NCBI RefSeq assembly: GCF_009720725.1
Contig: NZ_WNKT01000009.1
Coordinates: 1 to 64,000 of the forward strand
Direction of reading: 5' to 3'
Source: Allochromatium palmeri
GTDB taxonomy: Bacteria; Pseudomonadota; Gammaproteobacteria; Chromatiales; Chromatiaceae
DNA: 64,000 nucleotides
Each line of letters starts with the position of its first letter. Position 1 is the stretch's first letter. Under the pieces are notes generated by a model, which was not told where the DNA came from, ran no database searches, and was given only the letters and a program-made list of their open reading frames with translations. Positions 1 through 8,096 of this stretch are shown here, piece after piece. The translations under genes were made by a program, and so were the position numbers.

Positions 1-103
1 CTTCGTGCGGGTGGATTCACTGCAGTTGGCGGACAAACAGGCCGTGCGCGGTTGGCTGAAGGGCTTCGAGCATGAAGTGCTTCTCGTTGGCCGAGTCTTT
101 ACA

Positions 104-1640
104 ACTCGATCTTCGAGTTTTTTGTTCTTGACTTCTGCTGTTGAGAGGCGCTAAGCGCTCGCCATGGCCTCCAGCGCCCGGTAGCGCAAGGACGCAGTGG
201 GTTCCTGTCGCCCCAAATCCCGGCCACTCATGTGTTTGCTCGATGGGGGCAGGGCGTAGAGGGCTTTGACGTGTTCAGCCCATTGAGCCACAGCCGCGAC
301 CGGATCCTCGGCACTCAACAGGTCACGGACCATCGTGACGATGGCCTCGGCGCGGCAGGCCTCGCGGAGGCGGCCCACGGTGCACGCGGGAGCCGACTGT
401 TTCAGGCGGGCGGTCTGTTCGGGGTGAAGGAGGAGGGCGTGGTCAAGCAATAGACTCAGGATCAGGCTTCGGCTTGATCCCTCTTCATCGGGTTGCTTGG
501 CCAACGTCCCCCAGCCTTCATAACGCTTCCAGTCCGCCAGAAACACTTCCACGAGCCAGCGCAGTGTGGCCACCTGGAGAATGTCCTGGGTGCGCCAACT
601 CAGATCGCTGGCCACCAGATACCGGGGTTCGCTCTGGCCAGGATAGGTCAGGGCGATGACAAAGCGCTTGGTTTCATGCGCACACACATGCAGACGTGCG
701 CTACTGACGCTGACGGCGATCTCCTCGCCGCCGCGTACGCGCAGGCGCTGCGTGACACCCGGATAGGCCTTGAAGTATTCGCTCAGCGCGCGCTCGCGCC
801 CACGAAAGCGCACCGTCTGGTTGTGGCGTAGCTGACTGATCGTCTGCGCCCCCTCACACAGCGCACTGGCCTGATCGAGAAACGCCCGGGGGCCATAGAG
901 CGCATCGGCCACGACCGCCTTGACGCGCACCCGCGCGTGAACCTGGCGAAAGGTCGCGATCAGCTTCAACGCCAATTCCACCTTGCTCGGGTAGGCCGGA
1001 TTGGGGGCTGGTCGCTTCGGGCGCTGCGCCCGCACGACGCCCTGGGCCTTGAGCCGCGCCTCTTCGCGCCGCCACGCTGACTGGGCCGGATCCGGGGCAT
1101 AGAAGGCCCAGCCAACCGGGAGCGTCACCTTTGACGTCACCAGCACCAGGAACACCAGCGACTGACCGTTGAAAGACCCACCGGTCTTCTTGTCGTGAAG
1201 ACGATAGGCACGATGAATCCGTTTGGTCTGCTTGGCCCGTTGCTCATCGCTGTCATCGACCACCAGTACCCCATCCGTGATCCCATGAGCGACTAGCACC
1301 ACCGTGATACTCGCCTGCCACAGCCGCTCCCAATCGATCTTGCTGTGGCGAAACATCCACGACAGCGCCGAGAATCGGTAGCCCCTCAACCCCGCCCGCT
1401 CGAACCCCTTCCAGCACACCGTATTGGTCATCAGCACGCCCATCAGGCAGAACTTCAACCACGCTCGCTGGAGACGACTCAGGCCTCGGCCACCGCCCTG
1501 GCTTCGCAGGGCGGCATCCAGATCCTCGACAAACTGATCGATCACCGGCAGCGGGGCTGAAAACATGGCCGTGTCTACTCCTCAGGCGCAAACTGTCAGT
1601 ATCGTCGACTTGTCAAGCAGAAAAAACTCGAAGATCGAGT
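104..1640 (-). mobile_element. Complete insertion sequence, 1537 bp, with TACA target duplication
   Basis: The ends are perfect 20-bp inverted repeats (104-123 and 1621-1640), followed inward by a shared CTTGAC. Each end is itself near-palindromic (ACTCGA-TCT-TCGAGT). Direct TACA copies flank the element at 100-103 and 1641-1644. One intact transposase gene fills the interior on the minus strand. The matching ends, the target duplication and the restored host reading frame fix the boundaries. The clean ends suggest a recent insertion. Confidence 0.92.
151..1566 (-). CDS. IS transposase, DDE superfamily (IS4/IS701-like)
   Basis: This 471-residue protein would catalyse cut-and-paste movement of the surrounding element. 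Acidic residues expected for a DDE site are visible: VVDDSDE near residue 103, VVADALYG near residue 221, and a late glutamate in RWLVEVFLADWK, which keeps the R(3)E(6)K spacing. The gene occupies nearly the whole space between the inverted repeats and appears intact, so the element may still be mobile. Family placement rests on the catalytic pattern and length. A 4-bp duplication is usual for IS701-type elements, but I could not confirm the subgroup. Confidence 0.85.
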   Translation of the reverse strand: MFSAPLPVIDQFVEDLDAALRSQGGGRGLSRLQRAWLKFCLMGVLMTNTVCWKGFERAGLRGYRFSALSWMFRHSKIDWERLWQASITVVLVAHGITDGVLVVDDSDEQRAKQTKRIHRAYRLHDKKTGGSFNGQSLVFLVLVTSKVTLPVGWAFYAPDPAQSAWRREEARLKAQGVVRAQRPKRPAPNPAYPSKVELALKLIATFRQVHARVRVKAVVADALYGPRAFLDQASALCEGAQTISQLRHNQTVRFRGRERALSEYFKAYPGVTQRLRVRGGEEIAVSVSSARLHVCAHETKRFVIALTYPGQSEPRYLVASDLSWRTQDILQVATLRWLVEVFLADWKRYEGWGTLAKQPDEEGSSRSLILSLLLDHALLLHPEQTARLKQSAPACTVGRLREACRAEAIVTMVRDLLSAEDPVAAVAQWAEHVKALYALPPSSKHMSGRDLGRQEPTASLRYRALEAMASA

Positions 1641-1976
1641 TACAAACAAAGATGGCAGCACGGGTCGGTTGAGCCTTGTCTGTAGTGATCTGACGTGCGA
1701 TGGCGAGCGCGTCGCCGATCTCCACAAAAAACGGTGGAAGGTCGAGGAGTATCACAAATCGCTCAAGTCCAATGCGGCCTTGGCCAAATCACCGACACGC
1801 ACTCTGCGCACGCAGTCCAATCATGTGTTCCTATCGATCTGCGCTGTCTTCAAGCTCGAATGCCTCAAGCGCGTCCATAAGCTCAACCACTTCGCGCTAC
1901 GCGCGAAGCTCTATGTCGAGGCGCTTCAGCATGCCTTCGGCGAGCTCAGGCGACTGAAGGCGGCTGCGTAACATCA

Positions 1977-2297
1977 GTGATGAAGAAAGAGCGTGGTCAC
2001 AGCGTTACCGTAAAGAGTGATAAGGGTAAAACGGATTGGGAAAAGCTGCGCGCCCAACCTGATTCGGAGGTTGTCTTTACAGAGGATGCTCCGGTTACTT
2101 CACCGGAAGATTGGGCCAACGCGATCGCTCACAAAGGCTTGCCGGTTCCGGCGCGTAAGACTCAGATTGCGCTCCGAGTCGATGATGATGTTTTGACGTG
2201 GTTCAAGGCTCAGGGTGCTGGGTACCAAACCCGGATGAACGCCGTATTAAGAGCTTTTCGTGACGCCCACAGTCGTAGCACCGAGACCCAACAATAG
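1977..2297 (+). CDS. BrnA-type antitoxin, apparently orphan
   Basis: The 106-residue protein has a charged N-terminal half. Its C-terminal part matches the BrnA family: KTQIALRVDDDVL, then WFKAQG, then TRMNAVLRAF, a ribbon-helix-helix-like DNA-binding fold. BrnA normally neutralises the RNase toxin BrnT and represses the pair, with brnT immediately upstream. Here the upstream neighbour is the broken transposase only 5 bases away, and I see no brnT. The antitoxin therefore looks separated from its partner. The start could be GTG 1977 or ATG 1980. Confidence 0.75.
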   Translation: MMKKERGHSVTVKSDKGKTDWEKLRAQPDSEVVFTEDAPVTSPEDWANAIAHKGLPVPARKTQIALRVDDDVLTWFKAQGAGYQTRMNAVLRAFRDAHSRSTETQQ

Positions 2298-2310
2298 CCG
2301 CTCAGGCGGC
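2297..2310. terminator. Small hairpin between convergent genes
   Basis: A perfect 5-bp stem with a 4-base loop (GCCGC-TCAG-GCGGC) lies between the end of the BrnA gene and the end of the ATPase gene on the other strand. Position suits a bidirectional terminator, but there is no clear T-run on either side. Confidence 0.3.
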
Positions 2311-2318
2311 CAACTCGG

Positions 2319-3128
2319 TCAACACCTCTCGGCCTTAGACACCAGCGATTCGCAGGACCAGGGGATAATATAACTCTGTCCCTGATGCTCTCCAATCACC
2401 GCGCCGATGCCATAAGCCAGGCGCAAATGGTCGGCGCTCAAGACCCTCTCAACCGTCCCCGAAGCCACCGTTCGCCCCTCGTGCAGCAACAGCAGACGGT
2501 CGCAGAAGCGGCTCGCCAGGGTCAGATCATGCAGCACCACGATCACGCTCGCGCCCTGATGCGCCTGAGTGCGCAGCAGCTCCATGACTTCGAGCTGATG
2601 GCGCGGGTCGAGTGCGGCCACCGGCTCGTCGGCGAGCAGCAGCGGCGCCTCGACCGCCAGCGCCCGCGCCAGCCGCACCCGCGCCCGCTCGCCGCCCGAG
2701 AGCGTATCTGAGGCGCGCGCACGCAGCGACCAGACATCAGTCGCGCGCATCGCCGACTCGATCGCATGCTGATCCTCGGTACTCGACCGCCCGGCCCCAC
2801 GCCACCAACCGCCGCGATAGGGATGACGCCCGAGCGCGACCAGATCAGCGACCGAAATCGGCCACTGGACGCGATCATCCTGGCTCAGATAGGCCAGTTG
2901 TCGTGCCCGTTCGCGCGCCGGGATCTGGTCCAGTGGGTCACCGTGCAGCCGGATCGAACCTCGATAGGGCAACAGCTGCGCAATCGCCTTGATCAGCGTG
3001 CTCTTGCCAGCCCCATTGGGGCCAATCAGGCCAACCAGCTCGCCCGCGCCGACCTGGAGCGACAGCGCCTCGACCAGGAACCGCCCCCCCAGATGCACCG
3101 CGACTTCGACCAGTTCAAGCCGGCTCAC
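2319..3128 (-). CDS. btuD: ABC transporter ATP-binding protein, cobalamin type
   Basis: This is the cytoplasmic ATPase that powers import through the adjacent permease. Walker A (GPNGAGKST, residues 36-44), the signature LSGGERARV, Walker B (LLLADEP) and the switch histidine in VLHDL are all intact. The start is taken as the GTG at 3126-3128, which overlaps the permease stop as GTGA; a longer upstream reading frame is just overlap with the permease gene. The family also serves haem and siderophores, but the neighbouring binding protein and cobU favour vitamin B12. Confidence 0.85.
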   Translation of the reverse strand: MSRLELVEVAVHLGGRFLVEALSLQVGAGELVGLIGPNGAGKSTLIKAIAQLLPYRGSIRLHGDPLDQIPARERARQLAYLSQDDRVQWPISVADLVALGRHPYRGGWWRGAGRSSTEDQHAIESAMRATDVWSLRARASDTLSGGERARVRLARALAVEAPLLLADEPVAALDPRHQLEVMELLRTQAHQGASVIVVLHDLTLASRFCDRLLLLHEGRTVASGTVERVLSADHLRLAYGIGAVIGEHQGQSYIIPWSCESLVSKAERC

Positions 3129-4102
3129 AGCAGATCCCTCCGCGACCGCAACACCAGGGCCAGAAAGAAGGGCGCGCCGATCAGGGCCGTCACCACGCCC
3201 AGCATCGGCTCGCGCCCGGTCTCGGGCAGCCGCAGTGCGATATCGGCGGCGAGCACCAGCACCGCTCCACCCAGCGCGCTCGCCGGTAGCAGGGGTCCGG
3301 GCCGGAAGCCCACGAACCGGCGCAGCAGATGCGGCACTACCAACCCGACAAAACCGATGGCCCCAGTCACGGCCACGGTCGAGCCGACACTCAGGGCCGA
3401 CCCCAGAATGATGAGCGTGCGCAGACGCCCCAGATCGATCCCCAGACTGCTCGCCTCGGCCTCGCCGAGCGCCAGCGCATCCAGCGAAGGCGCGCACCAT
3501 AGCAACAGGGTCAGACCCAGCAGCACGAAGGGCAGACAGAGCCAGATATCATCGAAACTGCGATCACTGATCGAGCCAAGCAGCCAGAGCACAATGTCCT
3601 GTGCGTCGCTCGGATTGGGTGCGAGATTGAGCGCCAGCGAGGTCAGCGCGCCGGCCAGCGAGGACAGCGCCACGCCAGCCAGGATCAGGGTCAGATTGTT
3701 CGAGCCGGCGCGGGTCAGCGCCTGAAGCACCAGGGTCGCCAGCAGGGCACAGAACATGGCCGCCGCCGGCAGTATCCAGGGATTGACGAGCGCCAACCCG
3801 AAATAGAGCGTCAGCACCGCCCCCAGGCTGGCACTCGCCGAGATTCCAAGCAGCCCCGGTTCGGCGAGCGGATTGCGCAACAGCCCCTGGAGCGCCGCGC
3901 CCGAGGCGCCGAGTGAGAGGCCGACCAGCCAGGCCAACACCACGCGCGGCAGCCGGATCTCGCGCACGATCACCTGGTGGGTCTCGGGTCCGATGCCGAG
4001 CAGACCGGCGATCACCTCGCCGGCACTGAGCGGCGCCTCACCGAACCCGAGCGAGAGCAGACTGAGCAGCGCGAGCGTGAGCAATAGGAAGAGGTTCAGC
4101 AT
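3125..4102 (-). CDS. btuC: ABC transporter permease, FecCD/BtuC family
   Basis: A 325-residue, strongly hydrophobic protein with the series of membrane helices typical of BtuC-like permeases. It retains family features such as RLPRVVLAWLVG near the N-terminus, LLRNPLAEPGLLG, and a GAIGFVGLVVPHLLR segment before the coupling region. The start is the ATG at 4102, five bases after the stop of the binding-protein gene; a longer frame from 4159 would overlap that gene. It is translationally coupled to the ATPase gene downstream and probably forms the membrane channel for cobalamin. Confidence 0.87.
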   Translation of the reverse strand: MLNLFLLLTLALLSLLSLGFGEAPLSAGEVIAGLLGIGPETHQVIVREIRLPRVVLAWLVGLSLGASGAALQGLLRNPLAEPGLLGISASASLGAVLTLYFGLALVNPWILPAAAMFCALLATLVLQALTRAGSNNLTLILAGVALSSLAGALTSLALNLAPNPSDAQDIVLWLLGSISDRSFDDIWLCLPFVLLGLTLLLWCAPSLDALALGEAEASSLGIDLGRLRTLIILGSALSVGSTVAVTGAIGFVGLVVPHLLRRFVGFRPGPLLPASALGGAVLVLAADIALRLPETGREPMLGVVTALIGAPFFLALVLRSRRDLL

Positions 4103-4106
4103 GTGG

Positions 4107-4967
4107 TCAGGGGGATGGCGTCCGGAATGGGTTGCGCTCGATGTCGGCGAGTTGCTCACTGATCTGCTCGGCGACGTCGAGCAGTTCCAGTCCGCCGCAG
4201 CCCCAGGCCTGGCCCGGAAGTTCGATCACTGGGGTACGCTCCAGGAGCGAACGGAGCAGCGGATGACGACCATAGGCCGAGCGCGCGGGTGACTGAGCCT
4301 GATCGAAATAGCCGAGCAGGAAGACATCGGGCGGTGTGTTCGCCAGACGTTCGAGCGGAAAACGGCCCCAGCCTTTGACGCCCTGTTCGGCGGCCAGATT
4401 GCGCAGACCGAGCTGCGCGATCAGATCGTCGACATAGGTGCCCTGCCCCGCTGTGCCGCCGCTCGGACGCAGATAGAGCAGGCTTGGCGCCCGTTCGTGC
4501 CCGGACCGGGCGAGCGCCTGCATCCGGCGCTCGAACTCCTCGGCCAGCGCCTCGCCGGTCTCGGCACGCCCGATGCGCGCGGCGATGGTGCGCGCGGTCT
4601 GGAGTGCGTCGGCCCAGTTTTTGGTATAAGGCAGCGCGATGACCTCGATCCCCTGCCCGGCCAGCCGCTCGGCGTGACGTCGCCCCATCCAGCCTTGATA
4701 GACGAGCGCGATGTCCGGCTTGAAGTACAGCAGATCTTCCACGCCGCCCCGGTTGGGCGGATAGGCGCGCGCCCTTTCAGCGACGGGTGAGATACGCGCG
4801 TCCTGACTCTGACGCGAGACCGAACGAATCTGTGCTGGATCGGCGATCCGCAGCAGCAGGAGATCGGCGCAGAGGTTGGTGCTCATCACGGTCGGGCGTT
4901 GCGGTTCGGCCAGCACCAGAGCCGGAGTGATCCACAGCGCGACACAAAGCCACAGAATAAGAACCAT
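4107..4967 (-). CDS. btuF: Periplasmic cobalamin-binding protein
   Basis: The 286-residue protein starts with a hydrophobic export signal (about residues 1-20, ending ALVLAEP). It continues into a class III binding-protein fold with STNLCADLLLL, KPDIALVY and a C-terminal LPGQAWGCGG segment resembling BtuF. It would capture corrinoids in the periplasm and deliver them to the BtuC-like permease encoded next. Order and spacing (cobU, then 15 bases, then this gene, then the permease) indicate one transcript. Haem or iron-chelate binding cannot be excluded from sequence alone. Confidence 0.83.
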   Translation of the reverse strand: MVLILWLCVALWITPALVLAEPQRPTVMSTNLCADLLLLRIADPAQIRSVSRQSQDARISPVAERARAYPPNRGGVEDLLYFKPDIALVYQGWMGRRHAERLAGQGIEVIALPYTKNWADALQTARTIAARIGRAETGEALAEEFERRMQALARSGHERAPSLLYLRPSGGTAGQGTYVDDLIAQLGLRNLAAEQGVKGWGRFPLERLANTPPDVFLLGYFDQAQSPARSAYGRHPLLRSLLERTPVIELPGQAWGCGGLELLDVAEQISEQLADIERNPFRTPSP

Positions 4968-4982
4968 GACGTCTGAGGTGCC

Positions 4983-5543
4983 TCAGCGATCGATGGGGAC
5001 GCCAAGCCGGCGCAGATCGAGCGCGTGTCCCCCGGCTACCAGATAGGTCGCCGCACAGCGCGGACCAAGTCGACGCACCAGTCCACCGAGCCGGTCACGG
5101 AACAGCCGCCCGATCGGATAGGCGGGTATGACGCCCCAGCCGGTTTCCTCGGCGACCAGGATGACTTGAGCGGCTGGGCGATCTTCGAGCGCGTCGAGCA
5201 GATGCGCACAGCGCGCGCGCCAATCCGCGTCACTCAATTCAATCAGGTTCGCCACCCAGGTGCCAAGCGAGTCGACGAGCAGGCAGACGTCACCCGTGCC
5301 TGCTGTCGCGATGGCTGTCTCCAGTTCAGTCGGCGCGCACCGAGTCGACCAGTGCGCGGGCCGGCGCTGGCGATGCGCGGCGATGCGTGCCATCCAGTCG
5401 GCGTCCTCGGGATCCTCGCGCGCGGTGGCGATATAGACGACGGATCGTCCCGACTCATGCGCCAGACGCTCGGCCCATTCGCTCTTGCCACTGCGCGCTG
5501 GTCCCGTGACCAGAATGGTGGCCCTTTCGTTCTCTTTAGCCAT
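4983..5543 (-). CDS. cobU: Adenosylcobinamide kinase / guanylyltransferase
   Basis: The 186-residue bifunctional enzyme phosphorylates adenosylcobinamide and activates it with GTP in the last steps of cobalamin assembly and salvage. The P-loop GPARSGKS spans residues 14-21, and the histidine-rich AAHRQRRPAHW segment fits the GMP-accepting region. Length matches the family. It lies seven bases after alr and directly before the B12 transport genes, which links imported corrinoid to its salvage. Confidence 0.92.
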   Translation of the reverse strand: MAKENERATILVTGPARSGKSEWAERLAHESGRSVVYIATAREDPEDADWMARIAAHRQRRPAHWSTRCAPTELETAIATAGTGDVCLLVDSLGTWVANLIELSDADWRARCAHLLDALEDRPAAQVILVAEETGWGVIPAYPIGRLFRDRLGGLVRRLGPRCAATYLVAGGHALDLRRLGVPIDR

Positions 5544-5549
5544 CGCTCG

Positions 5550-6647
5550 TCAATGCTCCTCGTGGATCAAGGGTACGCGCCGACCGATTCCGGTGAAGAG
5601 CTGATAGGCGATGGTGTCACTCGACTCAGCGACCGTGCTGGCTGGGACGGTCTGGCCCCACAGTTCGACCGGATCGCCGGGCCGAGCCTCGTAGAGTCCG
5701 GTGAGATCGAGCGTAATCATGTCCATCGACACCCGCCCGATGATGCGCGTGAGCCGCCCGCCGACGGCGATCGGCGTCCCATCGCGCGCATGACGCGGAT
5801 AGCCGTCGGCATAGCCGATGGCGGCCACACCGACCCGGGTCGGCCGCTCGCAGATGAAGCGCCCGCCATAGCCGATCGGCTCGCCCGCCGCCAGGTCGCG
5901 GATAGCGATCAGGGCTGATTCGAGCGTCATCGCCGGGCGCAAGCCGCTCGCGCTCGCCTCCGCCGCCGCTCCAGCGAAGGGCGAGACGCCATAGAGCATG
6001 ATCCCCGGCCGCGTCCAGTCGCCATGGGCCTGGGGCCAGGCGAGTACGGCCGCCGAGTTGGCGAGACTGCGCCCGATCCGAACGCCGCTCAGTGCCTGCT
6101 CGAAGGTGACGATCTGCGTCGAGGTATAGCGATGCGCGGTTTCGTCGGCACGGGCGAAATGGGTCATGGCCACGCGCTCGCCGACATGCGGACAGGCCGC
6201 CAGACGCGCATTGACCTCGGCGAACTCAGACGGCTCGAAGCCAACCCGGTGCATTCCGGTATCGAGCTTGATCCAGCAGTCCAGGCGCCGGTTGGGACGC
6301 GCCCTCAGCAGCCAGTCGAGTTGTTCACGACAATGCACCACTATGGCGAGTCCGGCGCGATCGACGAGTGCGAGCTCATCCGGGCTGAAGACGCCCTCCA
6401 GCAACAGCATCGGCCCCTGGAGACCGGAGTCGCGCAGTTCCAGTGCCTCCTCGACACAGGCCACCGCGAACCCATCGGCCTCACCGGCCAGGGCACGCGC
6501 CACGGCGATCGCGCCATGCCCATAGGCATTGGCCTTGACCACCGCGAGCGCGCGCGAACGCGGCGCCAGCGACCTGGCGCGACGATAGTTGTGGCGAATC
6601 GCGTCCAGATGGATACGGGCGCGCAGTGGACGGGCGGAGCGGGTCAT
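5550..6647 (-). CDS. alr: Alanine racemase
   Basis: The 365-residue PLP enzyme interconverts L- and D-alanine for peptidoglycan. The PLP lysine lies in AVVKANAYGHG (K38), and the catalytic tyrosine region IGYADGYPR is present. The start is the ATG at 6647; the reading frame extends farther upstream into an AT-rich promoter region, but conserved sequence begins only here. It is the first gene of the run that continues with cobU and the cobalamin transporter; the metabolic link between them is unclear. Confidence 0.93.
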   Translation of the reverse strand: MTRSARPLRARIHLDAIRHNYRRARSLAPRSRALAVVKANAYGHGAIAVARALAGEADGFAVACVEEALELRDSGLQGPMLLLEGVFSPDELALVDRAGLAIVVHCREQLDWLLRARPNRRLDCWIKLDTGMHRVGFEPSEFAEVNARLAACPHVGERVAMTHFARADETAHRYTSTQIVTFEQALSGVRIGRSLANSAAVLAWPQAHGDWTRPGIMLYGVSPFAGAAAEASASGLRPAMTLESALIAIRDLAAGEPIGYGGRFICERPTRVGVAAIGYADGYPRHARDGTPIAVGGRLTRIIGRVSMDMITLDLTGLYEARPGDPVELWGQTVPASTVAESSDTIAYQLFTGIGRRVPLIHEEH

Positions 6648-6734
6648 GAGTGCAATCGCAAGCGGGTAAAAACGAGGATGTTCAGTGTCGCATAAGCCGG
6701 GCGCGAATGCGCAGCGCACATCATGGCGAATTCA

Positions 6735-6817
6735 ATTATATGATTATATTGATATTTTAGATTCGATCTGTTGTGCTGACAGGCGGCGCTTGGGTATATT
6801 GCAGCGCACAATATAAT
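6735..6817. promoter_or_regulatory. AT-rich divergent promoter region
   Basis: A markedly AT-rich stretch separates alr (minus) from the hydrolase/OsmC gene (plus). A perfect TATAAT at 6812-6817 lies 12 bases before the plus-strand ATG, with a weak TTGGGT at 6790-6795 (16-base spacer); this would give a very short leader. On the minus strand, TATAAT sequences occur as ATTATA at 6735-6740 and 6743-6748, without a good -35. The assignment is motif-based only. Confidence 0.4.
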
Positions 6818-6829
6818 AGGGTGGCTCGC

Positions 6830-8089
6830 ATGGCTCGGATCAAGCTCGAATTTCCCAACGCGAACGGACAAACCTTGGTGGGTCTCCTGGAGACGCCGCC
6901 CGAACGGGTGCCGGTGGTCCGTTACGCCCTCTTCGCCCACTGTTTTACCTGTAGCAAGGACGTGGCCGCGACCAGTCGTATCAGCCGGGCGCTCGCCGAA
7001 CGCGGCATCGCGGTGCTGCGCTTCGACTTCACCGGCCTGGGCAACAGCGACGGCGATTTCGCCAACACCAACTTCTCGTCCAATGTCCATGATCTACTGG
7101 CGGCGGCGCGCAAACTGGAACAGGATTTCGAGGCTCCAGCCCTGCTCGTCGGGCACAGTCTCGGCGGCGCGGCGGTGCTCGCAGCCGCGCCGCAACTGCC
7201 CTCGGTGCAAGCCGTGGCGACCATCGCCTCACCGGCCACGGCGGCGCATGTCAAGCATCTGCTGACCGGCGCCCGCGATCAGCTCGCCGAGCGCGGCGAG
7301 GCTGAGGTCCAGATCGGCTACCGGCGCTTCCGCATTCGCCAGCAACTGCTCGATGACCTGGATCGCTATGCGGCGCCCGACCACATCCGCCAGCTCGGAC
7401 GGCCGCTCTTGGTCTTCCATTCGCCGCTCGACACCATTGTCGATATCAGTGAGGCGGCCAAAATCTATCAGTCGGCGCTGCATCCCAAGAGCTTCATCTC
7501 GCTCGACAAGGCCGACCACATGCTCACCAATCGCGAGGATGCCGAGTATGTCGCCGAGACCCTGGTCGCCTGGGCCAGCCGTTATCTCGGGATCAAGCGG
7601 CATGGCTTCGAGACGAGTACCGGCACCGCGCCCAAGGTCGCCTCCGGCGAGGTCGTCGTGACCGAGATCGAGACCGATACCCCGTTTCTGCGCGGTCTCT
7701 ATACCCAGCGTCATCAGTGGCAGGCCGATGAACCCAAGCCGGCCGGCGGCTCGGATCTGGGGCCGACGCCCTATGAGTTGCTCTTGATGGCACTCGGCGC
7801 CTGCACCTCGATGACCCTGCGCCAGTACGCCAAGCGTCAGGGCCTGAGTGTCGACGATATCGAGGTGATCCTGAGCCACACACGCGACCATGCCGAGGAT
7901 TGCGCGGCGAGCGCCGAGCGGCCGGTCAAGATCGACCGCATCGTCCAGCGGATCGACATCCACGGTCATCTCAGCGCCCTGGAGCGCGAGCGCCTGCTGG
8001 AGGTCGCTGAACGCTGCCCGGTGCATCGCACGCTCGACGCCAATCCGCGCATCGAGACACGCTATGTCGAGGACGATCCCAAGGCGTGA
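6830..8089 (+). CDS. Alpha/beta hydrolase fused to OsmC-family protein
   Basis: A 419-residue two-domain protein. Residues about 1-260 form an alpha/beta hydrolase with nucleophile elbow GHSLGG (S110) and a likely catalytic His in KADHML. Residues about 275-419 form an OsmC/Ohr-like domain with two conserved cysteines, in LGACTSMTL and AERCPVHRTL, which in that family reduce organic peroxides. This fusion occurs in many proteobacteria; substrate and physiological role are not known to me. The start is ATG 6830, chosen over an upstream in-frame ATG that lies in the promoter region. Confidence 0.88.
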   Translation: MARIKLEFPNANGQTLVGLLETPPERVPVVRYALFAHCFTCSKDVAATSRISRALAERGIAVLRFDFTGLGNSDGDFANTNFSSNVHDLLAAARKLEQDFEAPALLVGHSLGGAAVLAAAPQLPSVQAVATIASPATAAHVKHLLTGARDQLAERGEAEVQIGYRRFRIRQQLLDDLDRYAAPDHIRQLGRPLLVFHSPLDTIVDISEAAKIYQSALHPKSFISLDKADHMLTNREDAEYVAETLVAWASRYLGIKRHGFETSTGTAPKVASGEVVVTEIETDTPFLRGLYTQRHQWQADEPKPAGGSDLGPTPYELLLMALGACTSMTLRQYAKRQGLSVDDIEVILSHTRDHAEDCAASAERPVKIDRIVQRIDIHGHLSALERERLLEVAERCPVHRTLDANPRIETRYVEDDPKA

Positions 8090-8096
8090 GCGTGTT

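Larger units (their letters stand above)
1..1971 (+). pseudogene. Interrupted DDE transposase (IS4-type), 3' part
   Basis: Bases 2-100 and 1645-1971 are two pieces of one reading frame. If the intervening element and one TACA copy are removed, the frame runs through the junction without a break (residues VGRVFT join NKDGST). The C-terminal piece has the R(3)E(6)K spacing typical of IS4-type DDE transposases: R-WKV-E, then K six residues after the E. The gene ends at a TAA at 1969-1971 and its N-terminus lies outside the window. It is inactivated by the insertion. The exact IS family of this older element is uncertain. Confidence 0.85.

Noticed and set aside
2319-3500. A 393-codon frame on the minus strand over the transporter ATPase gene.
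   Set aside because: Its first part lies within the permease gene in another frame; the real ATPase starts at GTG 3126-3128.
6648-6829. Checked the region upstream of alr-cobU-btuFCD for a cobalamin riboswitch.
   Set aside because: No B12-box-like sequence seen; the gap is AT-rich promoter-like sequence.
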